In this document: positions 49,247 to 57,822 of the stretch, in pieces | Numbering within the stretch: position 1 is the first letter of the stretch | Layout: the number at the start of each line of letters is the position of its first letter | From: SZUA-309 sp965233675 | GTDB lineage: Bacteria; Pseudomonadota; Gammaproteobacteria; Pseudomonadales; Azotimanducaceae | Assembly (NCBI GenBank): GCA_965233675.1 | Contig: OZ247498.1 | Coordinates: 3,968,001 to 4,032,000 of the forward strand | Length of the DNA: 64,000 bases | Direction: 5' to 3' | Made by a program: the position numbers and the translations under genes | The notes under the pieces: model-generated | Told to the model about the DNA's origin: nothing | Database searches by the model: none | Seen by the model: the letters and a program-made list of their open reading frames with translations, nothing else

Positions 49247-49831
49247 TCAGACCCGGAAGTCTCCGGATCTGATGAGGTAGGCGAACTCCTGACGCTGATC
49301 CGGATCGAGTACTTCCACGATCTGTTTCAGTGCCTTGGCCGTCCGCTTCTGCAGCTGCTCGTTCGAGCGCACTCGGGCCGAGAGGGTCTCTTTCAACGTG
49401 TCCGTGCTGAGTTTCTGAGACTCATTCGTCGCGTCGTCGTAGACCAGGTCCGCCAGTTCCGAGACCATCTTCTTTTCGTCCAGGGCCATCTGCTCCCGCT
49501 CGATCTTCACCGAATCCAGGGCGGCGGCTACCTGCCGCCGTTGCGATTCATCCAGATCGAGTTGATAGGAGAGATAACGCAGCGGCCGACGCACGCCGAA
49601 ACTGCCCGAGCGATGGCCGCGACGACCGCGATGCTCCCGTTGGGCGTACCAGGCGTTGCGCGAGCGCTTGCTCTGCCGTTCGTCCGCCTGCGCCTCGTCT
49701 TCGAACGCGTCCTGGTCGAACGCATCCTCCGGCGTGGCGAAGGCATAGGCGAACTTCATATGGCGCCCGGGAAAGGGCGCGAAGCAGCCGTAGCCGAAGT
49801 GCTTACGTTTTCTTGAGTGTGAGTGGTTCAT
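49247..49831 (-). CDS. Spy/CpxP-like protein
   Basis: The 194-residue protein has a C-terminal helical region (about residues 85-185) with LDESQRRQVAAALDSVKIER and LDPDQRQEFAYLI, which resembles the LTxxQ repeats of Spy/CpxP-type chaperones. The N-terminus is basic and lacks a signal peptide, unlike true periplasmic Spy. The assignment is tentative; it may be a cytoplasmic relative. Confidence 0.6.
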   Translation of the reverse strand: MNHSHSRKRKHFGYGCFAPFPGRHMKFAYAFATPEDAFDQDAFEDEAQADERQSKRSRNAWYAQREHRGRRGHRSGSFGVRRPLRYLSYQLDLDESQRRQVAAALDSVKIEREQMALDEKKMVSELADLVYDDATNESQKLSTDTLKETLSARVRSNEQLQKRTAKALKQIVEVLDPDQRQEFAYLIRSGDFRV

Positions 49832-49938
49832 TGAATACCTCCAGGTCGTAGCGAGGACGCGGTCCTGCTACCGGGGTTTACGTCTGCCGGGGCCTGTTGC
49901 TGCTGCCTGCCCTGTTCTGGAGCTCGCTCAGAAAGAGA

Positions 49939-51204
49939 TCAGGATGCCGCTGCCTCCGGCGGTTTCGAGAGCGCCGGCCTTTTGCCTGACGCTTCTTTCA
50001 GGCTATCACGGCTCGAAAGCGCTGCCCAGAGCAGGCAAATTGCTGAAAGGGCCGTGTAGGCTGAGAGCCAGACTGCCACGTCCGTGGTCCAGCCGCCGGC
50101 AACCTGAGCGCCGAACCAGGCGAGCATGGCGACGCCGATCAGCCGCAGCCCTTCGAGGAACCAGCCGTAAGATCTGCCTTCCAGCCACACACCCTGGACG
50201 TAGAAGCCGTACGCCAGCAGCGCGGCCGACGCCAGTACCATCTCCCGACTCATCTCGGAAAACAGCACCAGGAAGGAAACCGGCACCGCGATCCAGAACT
50301 GCACGAAGGTGTAGGCCCGTGCGAACCGGGAGGCGGGAGGATTGAACTTGGGCGCCTGCCAGTCGTGCTCGGGCGTATCACGCAGATCCCTTGGCCGCCA
50401 ACCGGGCCCTTTGAACCAGAGCAGGAGGGCATCGGACAGATAGCGGGTGCGGAGCATGTCTTTAACGCCGCCCACATAGATGTGCAGATTGGCCCAGAGG
50501 GGGTTCCAGCTCGCGAGCTGCTCGGTGGTGCCGTACACGCAGGGCCGTTCCGGCTCCTCGGCCTTGAACGTGCGGAACAGACGATCCCAGAGAATGAAAA
50601 CACCGCCATAGTTTCTGTCCAGATATTCCGGGTTCTTGGCGTGATGGACCCGATGATTGGACGGGGTGATGAACACCCACTCCAGCGGACCGAGGGTGCG
50701 GATGTGCTCGGTGTGCACCCAGAACTGATAGATGAGGTTCAGGCTGCCAACGGTGATGAGCACATAAGGCGGGAAACCGAGCACGTACAGCGGGATGTAG
50801 AAAAGGAAGCTCAGATAGCCTGTGCTGGTCTGACGCAGAGCCGTCGAGAGGTTGTATTCCTCGGATTGGTGGTGGGCCACATGGGAGGCCCAGAACAGGC
50901 GCCATTCGTGACCCATCCGGTGCGACCAGTAGTAGCAGAAGTCGTAGCCTATGAAGGCGAGCACCCAGACCAGCGTATCTGCGGTATCCATCTGGAAAGC
51001 CGTGAATTCATTGGTCAGCGCGCCATAGACCGCACCACCGATCCCGATCTGCAGCACCCCCCGCAACCGGCTCAGGGTGCCCATCTGCAGACTGTTGATG
51101 GTGTCGGCGAGGCGATAGGTGTTGGCGCCGCGAAAGTGGCCCCAGGCGAGTTCGATAGCCAGGGCCAGAATAAAAAAGGGAACGGCGTAGAGCACCAGGT
51201 TCAT
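49939..51204 (-). CDS. Sterol desaturase/fatty acid hydroxylase family membrane protein
   Basis: This 421-residue multispanning protein has the diiron His clusters HRMGHEW, HVAHH (in FWASHVAHHQSEEYN) and HRVHHAKN. Such enzymes hydroxylate or desaturate lipids or sterols, or cleave alkylglycerols. The C-terminal ~120 residues add further transmembrane helices. The substrate is unknown. Confidence 0.9.
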   Translation of the reverse strand: MNLVLYAVPFFILALAIELAWGHFRGANTYRLADTINSLQMGTLSRLRGVLQIGIGGAVYGALTNEFTAFQMDTADTLVWVLAFIGYDFCYYWSHRMGHEWRLFWASHVAHHQSEEYNLSTALRQTSTGYLSFLFYIPLYVLGFPPYVLITVGSLNLIYQFWVHTEHIRTLGPLEWVFITPSNHRVHHAKNPEYLDRNYGGVFILWDRLFRTFKAEEPERPCVYGTTEQLASWNPLWANLHIYVGGVKDMLRTRYLSDALLLWFKGPGWRPRDLRDTPEHDWQAPKFNPPASRFARAYTFVQFWIAVPVSFLVLFSEMSREMVLASAALLAYGFYVQGVWLEGRSYGWFLEGLRLIGVAMLAWFGAQVAGGWTTDVAVWLSAYTALSAICLLWAALSSRDSLKEASGKRPALSKPPEAAAS

Positions 51205-51240
51205 GGTTGAGCCTCCGTGTGTCCGGTGATCATAACGGCC

Positions 51241-52302
51241 TTATCCACCCCAGCCCAGATTCAGGATTGCCCCGATCAGCAGAACCTGGGGCACGGTGAT
51301 GAGAGGAATGAACAGGCTGATCTTCCAGGAGGCGGTGGTTTCCTTCACCACCATGACCTCAGTGTAGTCGGTGGCGACGCCGGCCAGCAGAAACGTGAAG
51401 CTGTTGCCCGGCGCTGCGGCCCGGGTCATGAGTTCGGCGGCGAGCGGGACGGAGCCTTCCGAGCACACCTCGAACAGGCTGGCCGCGATCAGGGTGGCGC
51501 CGAGACCGAACACGGTGGGGCCGAACCAGGTGGCGAAACTTTCCGGAGACACGAAGGCCCGAACCAGGGCGGCCACCACCAGGCCGAACAGCAGCCAGCG
51601 CAGAACGATCCGGGCGCCGCGCATTCCGTCAATGCAGAAATCCAGAATGCCGGCCGGCCGCCAGTCGATCCGGGCCAGTGCCCGTTTGCCGTTCTCGGCG
51701 ATCGGATAATGATCGGGCAGATCGATGCTGGCGGCATTTGCCGGCAAGGTGCCGCGGCGGGTGAGCGCATCGAAGATGAGGCCGCTGATCACAGCGATGA
51801 GGACTGATAGAAAGATGAACGTCAGTGTCCAGGCGAAACCCACCAGGCCGATGAGGATGAAAGTCAGAGAGATCGAGTTCCAGGGACTCGCGATCAGAAA
51901 TGCCACCATCTGTCCGGCGCTGATGCCACGGTCGTACAGTTTGGCGGCCACCATCAGGATGCCGTGGCTGCAGAGATCGAGCAGCACGCCGGCCAGCGCG
52001 GCCCGGTAGATGCCGTTGCGCGATCCCGGTTGCCCCATGAGGGCGATGATCAGTTCCTGAGGCAGCTTCTCCAGAATCCCGATCACGAAGATGGCGATCA
52101 GAATGCCCCACCACATCACCCCGAAGAGCTCGTGCACCGTGTGCGCGGCGCGGCCGAGGGCCGAGTCCATGCTCACCAGATCGGCGGCGCCGAGCACGAA
52201 CAGAATGGCAACGATCAGCGCATTGATCTGAAGGAAACGATCCGTCGCGTAGCGTTGCAATCGCGGTGGGGGTCTGGATGATTCGTCAGCGACCGTACTC
52301 AC
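51241..52302 (-). CDS. Permease, DUF318/ArsP-type (SO_0444-like metal efflux)
   Basis: This 353-residue polytopic permease has about eight helices and two internal halves. Conserved segments are GVLLDLCSHGILMVAAKLYD and SLFEVCSEGSVPLAAELM, each with a Cys in the membrane, as in SO_0444-type Cu/Zn or ArsP-type organoarsenical exporters. The substrate is not determinable. Its start overlaps the frame upstream of the divergent mscS gene. Confidence 0.85.
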   Translation of the reverse strand: MSTVADESSRPPPRLQRYATDRFLQINALIVAILFVLGAADLVSMDSALGRAAHTVHELFGVMWWGILIAIFVIGILEKLPQELIIALMGQPGSRNGIYRAALAGVLLDLCSHGILMVAAKLYDRGISAGQMVAFLIASPWNSISLTFILIGLVGFAWTLTFIFLSVLIAVISGLIFDALTRRGTLPANAASIDLPDHYPIAENGKRALARIDWRPAGILDFCIDGMRGARIVLRWLLFGLVVAALVRAFVSPESFATWFGPTVFGLGATLIAASLFEVCSEGSVPLAAELMTRAAAPGNSFTFLLAGVATDYTEVMVVKETTASWKISLFIPLITVPQVLLIGAILNLGWGG

Positions 52303-52322
52303 TCGAAGAAGGACCTGAACTC

Positions 52323-53150
52323 ATGGAAGAACAATTGGATCTGGTCGCGGAAGTGTACCAGCTTATCGTCAACTTCCTGGTTAACTACTCGTTCCAGCTG
52401 CTTGGCGCCGTGCTGGTTCTGGTGCTCGGTTTCATCGTCGGCGGCTGGATCTCCCGAGCCGTGCTGCGGCTGATGGCGCGGCGCAATGTGGACCTTACCC
52501 TCCGGGAGTTCATCGCCGGGGTGGTGAAAATGGTCGTGGTGGGCGTGTTCCTGCTGGCCGTGCTGGACAAGCTCGGGATCAGCGTGACGCCGCTCATTGC
52601 CGCCATCGGCGGTCTGGCCGTAGGTGCCAGTTTTGCGATTCAGGGGCCTGTCTCGAATTATGGCGCGGGTCTGGTGATCATCCTCACCCGGATGTTCAAA
52701 CTCGGCGACACCATCACGGTGCAGGGGTGTTCGGGTCAGGTGGACGAGATCAGCCTGGCGACCACCATCCTGAAAACAGAGGACGGTGAGCGGATCGTGA
52801 TTCCGAACAAGCAGATCGCTGGCGAGATCCACACCAACTCTGCCGAGTACCGGGTGGTGGAAGGTCAGGTGGGCGTGGCTTATTCCGACGATCCGGAGCG
52901 GGCTATCGGCGTGATTCGGGAAGCCCTCACCGGCATCGAGGGGGTGACCAGCGAGCCACTGCCGCAGGTGGGCATCGCAGAGTTCGGTGATTCTTCGGTG
53001 AATCTCGACTACCGGTTCTGGGTGCCGACCAACCGCTTTTTCGAGGTCAAACACGAGGCGAATCTCGCGGTCTTCAAAGCCCTCGGCGCCGGTGGTCTGA
53101 ACATTCCGTTCCCGCAGCGCGAAGTGCGCATGCTGGGCGAGGCGGTCTGA
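52323..53150 (+). CDS. mscS: Small-conductance mechanosensitive channel (MscS family)
   Basis: This 275-residue channel opens on hypo-osmotic shock. It has three N-terminal transmembrane helices, with the pore-lining TM3 GGLAVGASFAIQGPVSNYGA, and the cytoplasmic beta domain ITVQGCSGQVDEI to PNKQIAG. The start at ATG 52323 gives the family's usual length; a longer frame from 52266 overlaps the permease gene. Confidence 0.92.
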   Translation: MEEQLDLVAEVYQLIVNFLVNYSFQLLGAVLVLVLGFIVGGWISRAVLRLMARRNVDLTLREFIAGVVKMVVVGVFLLAVLDKLGISVTPLIAAIGGLAVGASFAIQGPVSNYGAGLVIILTRMFKLGDTITVQGCSGQVDEISLATTILKTEDGERIVIPNKQIAGEIHTNSAEYRVVEGQVGVAYSDDPERAIGVIREALTGIEGVTSEPLPQVGIAEFGDSSVNLDYRFWVPTNRFFEVKHEANLAVFKALGAGGLNIPFPQREVRMLGEAV

Positions 53151-53153
53151 GGC

Positions 53154-53687
53154 TCAGTCGGCGGGCAGAATTCCGTAACGAACGGCATCACGTAAAAACC
53201 ACGGGGTGAAGTCTTCCGGCGCCTCCCGCACCCAGCGGGCGAGCGCTGACAGGGATATGGTCCGCATGTCGCTCACTTCGGCCGGATCAGGCGCGAGCGG
53301 ACCGTCCCAGGTGCCGCGAAAAGCCTGTTGCAGCTCATAATCGTGGATGCCCAGTTCCGGCTGGTCGAGACGGCCGGCGTAAGGCTCGCCGAGCGGGGTG
53401 AGTGTTACACCGCTGATCCCGAGCTCTTCTTTCAGACCACGCAGGGCGCCTGCCGGGTAGGTTTCACCCGGGATCAGGTGTTCGGCCGCACTCTGATCCC
53501 AGAGCCCGGGGCAGACATCTTTATCGTCCACCCGGCGTTGCAGATAGAGCTGGCCCGCACTGTCGAAAAGGAAAACCTGGGCGGATCTGTGCCAGAGCCC
53601 TTCGGCGTGCACGCGTGAACGGGGTGCAAGGCCAATGCGTGCACCGTCGGCGGTGAAGATCTCGAACTGTTCTTCGTCGTTGCTCAC
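53154..53687 (-). CDS. NUDIX hydrolase
   Basis: The 177-residue protein has an IDI/YfcD-like layout: EIFTADGARIGLAPRSRVHA, WHRSAQVFLFDSAGQLYLQR and the Nudix region GETYPAGALRGLKEELGISG. It may act on a nucleoside diphosphate derivative or be an isopentenyl-diphosphate isomerase relative. Confidence 0.88.
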   Translation of the reverse strand: MSNDEEQFEIFTADGARIGLAPRSRVHAEGLWHRSAQVFLFDSAGQLYLQRRVDDKDVCPGLWDQSAAEHLIPGETYPAGALRGLKEELGISGVTLTPLGEPYAGRLDQPELGIHDYELQQAFRGTWDGPLAPDPAEVSDMRTISLSALARWVREAPEDFTPWFLRDAVRYGILPAD

Positions 53688-53738
53688 CGGTTTACCCCAG
53701 GGGTGTGACTCCCGGGCTCGAGGGATTAAGGTTCGTTC

Positions 53739-54776
53739 ATGTTAGAGCTTCGCGATCTGGTGCTGAAGTCCGGTGCCGGACCCATCAGCCATCTGTTTCC
53801 AGCCGGCCGTATCACGGTGGTGCTCGGCCGCAATCATTCCGGAAAGACGCTGTTCTGCCGAACCCTGGCGGGGCTTGCCGATCCTCTGTCCGGGGACCTG
53901 CTGCTGGATGGCCGTTCGCTCATCGGGGTCGGACCCGGCAAACGTTCCGTTGCCCTGGTTTATCAGGCCTTCGTGAATTATCCGAACTGGACGGTGTTCG
54001 AGAACATCGCTTCGCCGCTGGTCGCGGCTGGTGAACCGCGGGCGGTGATCGACAGTCGGGTGCAGGACATCGCTGCCCGGCTCGGCATCGAGGCCCTGCT
54101 CGAACGGCACCCGGATGCGCTTTCCGGCGGCCAGCAGCAGCGTCTGGCGATTGGCCGCGCACTGGCCAAGAACGCCCGGCTGCTGGTGATGGATGAGCCG
54201 CTGGTGAATCTGGACTTCAAGCTGCGCGAGCGGTTGCAGCTGGAACTGACCGAATTGCTCAAAGGTCTCGAACTGGCGGTGATCTACACCAGTTCGGATC
54301 CGAGAGATGCGTTTGCCCTTGGTGATGAACTGGTGCTGATGGCCGATCATCAGGTGCTGCAGAGTGGCAGCCCGCTGGACGTGTACCGGGCGCCGGTGTC
54401 GGTGGCGGCGGCGGATCTGATGAGTGATCCCCGGGTCAACAGAGTGCCGGACGGAAATGGGGTGCTGCGGCCCGAACACCTGTCGCTGCACCGGGGCGAG
54501 GCATCGGATCTGGCCTTCGGCGCGGAAGTGATCGGCTGCGAGACCAACGGTTCCGAGACTTTCGTGCACTGCCGGCCCGATGGACTCGATCCGGACGATC
54601 ACTGGGTGGCAAGGCTGGAGGGGTTGACGCGGGTGACACCGGGCAGTCGGCTGTCTCTCTATGCACCCCGTGAGAACCTGATGACATTCCCGGATGGCAG
54701 TGCCGGGTCGGCGACGATTTCGGCCGAGACTCAGGGCGGGATGCCGGGCATGAATCCGGGAGCGAAAAGTGGCTGA
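53739..54776 (+). CDS. glpS: Glycerol ABC transporter ATP-binding protein 1 (GlpS-like)
   Basis: This 345-residue ABC ATPase opens a six-gene operon matching the glpSTPQUV glycerol importer of rhizobia. Walker A is LGRNHSGKT, the signature is LSGGQQQRLAIGRALA, Walker B is LLVMDEPLVNLD, and a C-terminal regulatory (TOBE-like) domain follows residue ~235. It overlaps the next ATPase gene by 8 bp. The substrate is inferred from gene order and family. Confidence 0.88.
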   Translation: MLELRDLVLKSGAGPISHLFPAGRITVVLGRNHSGKTLFCRTLAGLADPLSGDLLLDGRSLIGVGPGKRSVALVYQAFVNYPNWTVFENIASPLVAAGEPRAVIDSRVQDIAARLGIEALLERHPDALSGGQQQRLAIGRALAKNARLLVMDEPLVNLDFKLRERLQLELTELLKGLELAVIYTSSDPRDAFALGDELVLMADHQVLQSGSPLDVYRAPVSVAAADLMSDPRVNRVPDGNGVLRPEHLSLHRGEASDLAFGAEVIGCETNGSETFVHCRPDGLDPDDHWVARLEGLTRVTPGSRLSLYAPRENLMTFPDGSAGSATISAETQGGMPGMNPGAKSG

Positions 54777-55854
54777 AATCCGGCTCTCAGGGCTGACCTT
54801 CCGCTATCCGAACGCGTCGGCGCCGACGCTCTCCGAGCTTTCGCTGTGCATACAGCGCGGCGAAGCCCATGCCCTGCTCGGCAGCTCCGGCGCCGGTAAG
54901 TCGACCCTGCTGAATCTGCTGTCGGGTCTGCTGCCGGCACCCAGCGGTCGCATATTCTTCGATGGTCAGGATGTGGGCGAACTCGAGCCCTGGTCGCGCA
55001 AAGTCACCCAGGTGTTTCAGTTCCCCGTGTTGTATGAAGCCATGACGGTTCAGGAAAACCTGGCCTTCCCCATGCGCGAGCTGCCGGCCGCGGAGCAGAA
55101 ACGGCGAGCAGAGGAAGTGGCGGGGCGACTCGGTATTGCCTCTGTGCTGCGCGCGAAACCCGCCCGCCTCACCCTGGTTCAGAAGCAACTGGTCGCCATC
55201 GGCAAAGCGCTCCTGCGCCCGGACGTGTCGCTCGTGCTGCTGGATGAACCGCTGACGGCGGCGGAGCCTGAGCATAAGTGGCAGTTGCGACAGACCCTGC
55301 GCGCGCTGCAGGCAGACCTGGGCGCAACCATGATTTACGTGACCCACGATCAGACCGAGGCGCTGACCTTTGCCGACCGGGTCAGCGTGCTGCACGAAGG
55401 CCGCATTCTGCAGACCGGGGCGCCGGAAGCGCTGGTGACGGATCCGGATCACGAACACGTGGGCTACTTTGTGGGCAGTCCGGGCATGAATCTGCTCGAA
55501 GGCGAAATCCGTTCCGGTCGTTGCCTGGTGGATGGCAGGGAGATTGGTGCCCTGGCGGCCGCCGATGGCCCTTGCCGGTTCGGCTTCCGGCCGGAGTGGG
55601 CGGAACTGATGCCTGCCGGCGCGGCCCCTCTGCAGACGGCGCTGCCGGTAACCGTGCGGGCGATCCGCACCCTGGGTACGCTTCGCGGCGTACCCCATGG
55701 TCTGGTGATTGCCGAACACGCCGGCGCCGAGTTGCATACCCGGCAGGACCTGGACGCGGTCAGAGAAGGACCGGCGGCCATCCGAATCGATCCCGACCGT
55801 CTGCTCGCCTTCCGCGATGGCTGGCGGATCCCGAATCCGGGTGCCGGGTCGTGA
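54769..55854 (+). CDS. glpT: Glycerol ABC transporter ATP-binding protein 2 (GlpT-like)
   Basis: This 361-residue ABC ATPase has Walker A GSSGAGKST and Walker B VLLDEPLTAAEP, but its signature is degenerate (LTLVQKQLVAIGKAL instead of LSGGQ). With GlpS it would form an asymmetric ATPase pair with one weakened site. GTG 54769 starts it; its stop overlaps the permease start by 4 bp. Confidence 0.87.
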   Translation: MAEIRLSGLTFRYPNASAPTLSELSLCIQRGEAHALLGSSGAGKSTLLNLLSGLLPAPSGRIFFDGQDVGELEPWSRKVTQVFQFPVLYEAMTVQENLAFPMRELPAAEQKRRAEEVAGRLGIASVLRAKPARLTLVQKQLVAIGKALLRPDVSLVLLDEPLTAAEPEHKWQLRQTLRALQADLGATMIYVTHDQTEALTFADRVSVLHEGRILQTGAPEALVTDPDHEHVGYFVGSPGMNLLEGEIRSGRCLVDGREIGALAAADGPCRFGFRPEWAELMPAGAAPLQTALPVTVRAIRTLGTLRGVPHGLVIAEHAGAELHTRQDLDAVREGPAAIRIDPDRLLAFRDGWRIPNPGAGS

Positions 55855-56717
55855 ACGATCAGATGAACAACCGGGCCTGGCTGGGCGTTCTGCCCGTGCT
55901 GCTCATCGTTGCCTTCAGCGCCGTCATTCCGCTGATGACGGTGGTGAACTACTCGGTGCAGGACATCTTCGATGTGCATACGCGTCTGTTCGTCGGTCTC
56001 GACTGGTATCGCGAGACGCTGCGGGATCCCAGGTTTCTCGACGCCCTCCTCCGCCAGCTGGCTTTCTCCGGGCTGGTACTCGTGATCGAAGTGCCGCTGG
56101 GCGTGCTGGTTGCCAGGGCGATTCCCCGGGAGGGCCGCTGGGTGGGTCTGATCCTGGTGCTGCTGGCCGTGCCGCTTCTCATTCCCTGGAATGTGGTGGG
56201 CACCATGTGGCAGCTCTTTGCCCGACCGGACATCGGTCTGCTCGGGCAGCTCGTGAATGAGCTCGGCATTCCGTTCAACTTTACGGCCAGTCCGAGCCAT
56301 GCCTGGGTGACGCTGGTGATGATGGATGTCTGGCACTGGACCTCGCTGGTGGCCCTCCTTGCGTTTTCCGGCCTCACGGCCATTCCCTCCGCCTGTTACC
56401 AGGCGGCGTTGATGGATGGGGCCGGCACCTGGCAGATCTTTCGTCACGTGGAGCTGCCGCGGCTGAAGGCGGTGCTGGTGATTGCCGTGCTGCTCAGACT
56501 CATGGACAGCTTCATGATCTACACGGAGCCCTTCGTGCTGACCGGCGGTGGTCCGGGCAACAGCACCACATTCCTGTCTCAGTACCTCACCAGCATGGCG
56601 GTGGGACAGTTCGATCTGGGCCCGGCAGCCGCCTTCTCGGTGCTCTACTTCCTGGTGGTGCTGCTGCTCTGCTGGCTGTTCTACACCAGCGTGATTGCGG
56701 ACAGGGAGGCTCCTTGA
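55851..56717 (+). CDS. glpP: Glycerol ABC transporter permease 1 (GlpP-like)
   Basis: This 288-residue binding-protein-dependent permease has about six transmembrane helices and the EAA-like loop YQAALMDGAGTWQIFRHVEL. GTG 55851 overlaps the ATPase stop. It overlaps the next permease by 4 bp. Confidence 0.9.
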   Translation: MNDQMNNRAWLGVLPVLLIVAFSAVIPLMTVVNYSVQDIFDVHTRLFVGLDWYRETLRDPRFLDALLRQLAFSGLVLVIEVPLGVLVARAIPREGRWVGLILVLLAVPLLIPWNVVGTMWQLFARPDIGLLGQLVNELGIPFNFTASPSHAWVTLVMMDVWHWTSLVALLAFSGLTAIPSACYQAALMDGAGTWQIFRHVELPRLKAVLVIAVLLRLMDSFMIYTEPFVLTGGGPGNSTTFLSQYLTSMAVGQFDLGPAAAFSVLYFLVVLLLCWLFYTSVIADREAP

Positions 56718-57514
56718 GCAGCACGGGTAAGCCGGCGCACTGGGTACTGATCCTGTACGGGCTTTACCTGGCGCTACCCATCTACTGGCTGCTGCGCCTG
56801 GCCCTGCAATCCAATCAGGCCATCCTGGCGGGTGAGGGGGGCTGGACGCTCGCGAACTTTGCCGAGATTTTCTCCAACCCGGTCTGGTATGAGGGCTTTG
56901 CCAACTCGCTGTCGTACGTGGTGATCAATACATTGATCTCGGTGACCGTCGCCCTGCCCGCTGCCTACGCTTTTTCGCGCTACCGCTTTCTGGGTGACAG
57001 ACATCTGTTCTTCTGGCTGCTGTCGAACCGGATGGCGCCACCGGCCGTTTTCCTGCTGCCCTTCTTTCAGCTCTATTCCGCGGTCGGGCTCTTTGATACG
57101 CCGCTGGCGGTGGCGCTGGCTCATTGCCTGTTCACCGTGCCCCTGTCCGTCTGGATTCTGGAAGGGTTCATGTCGGCGGTGCCGAGGTCGCTGGATGAGA
57201 TGGCGCGGATCGACGGCCACAGCCTGCCCTACTTCTTTTTCCGGATTTTTCTACCCACCATACGCGGTGGCATCGGGGTGACCGTCTTCTTCTGTTTCAT
57301 GTTCAGCTGGGTGGAACTGTTGCTGGCGCGCACGCTCACGGGCAGTGAGGCGAAACCCATCGTGGTGGTGATGACCCGGACTGTGAGTGCTTCAGGAATC
57401 GACTGGGGCGTGCTGGCGGCGGCGGGCGTGCTCACGATCCTGCCGGGCATTGCCGTGGTCTGGTTCGTGCGCCGGCACCTGGTGAAGGGCTTCGCGCTGG
57501 GCAGGGTGTCATGA
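56714..57514 (+). CDS. glpQ: Glycerol ABC transporter permease 2 (GlpQ-like)
   Basis: This 266-residue permease has six helices and the EAA loop SLDEMARIDGHSLPYFFFRI. The start is TTG 56714 in the upstream stop region. It overlaps the next small gene by 4 bp. Confidence 0.9.
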   Translation: MSSTGKPAHWVLILYGLYLALPIYWLLRLALQSNQAILAGEGGWTLANFAEIFSNPVWYEGFANSLSYVVINTLISVTVALPAAYAFSRYRFLGDRHLFFWLLSNRMAPPAVFLLPFFQLYSAVGLFDTPLAVALAHCLFTVPLSVWILEGFMSAVPRSLDEMARIDGHSLPYFFFRIFLPTIRGGIGVTVFFCFMFSWVELLLARTLTGSEAKPIVVVMTRTVSASGIDWGVLAAAGVLTILPGIAVVWFVRRHLVKGFALGRVS

Positions 57515-57783
57515 GCTGGATGGCCTGGACCCTGCCGACCGCCCTCTTCTTCGTGGCCATTGCCATTGGTCTGGTGGGGATGACGCTCTGGTCGTTGCGC
57601 TCCCCGGCCCCGGCCCGGCGCGGTTTTCTGCCGATCGAAACCACCCGCGGCGATCGCTTTTTCATCAGTCTGCTGGCCAGCGCCTTTGTGCACGCGGGCT
57701 GGCTGGCGGCCACCGACGCCAGCGTACTGATCGCCAGCGCCGCGGCGGTGCTGCTGGCCTGCGTCTTGATGCGCTGGGGCTGA
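57511..57783 (+). CDS. glpU: DUF2160 small membrane protein (GlpU-like)
   Basis: This 90-residue protein has two or three transmembrane helices and the DUF2160 core TRGDRFFISLLASAFVHAGW. It occupies the glpU position between permease and binding protein, as in the rhizobial operon. Its role in transport is unknown. Confidence 0.82.
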   Translation: MSWMAWTLPTALFFVAIAIGLVGMTLWSLRSPAPARRGFLPIETTRGDRFFISLLASAFVHAGWLAATDASVLIASAAAVLLACVLMRWG

Positions 57784-57822
57784 ACGGGTTTCAATCGGCA
57801 TCCGAATCAACAGGGGATGGCG

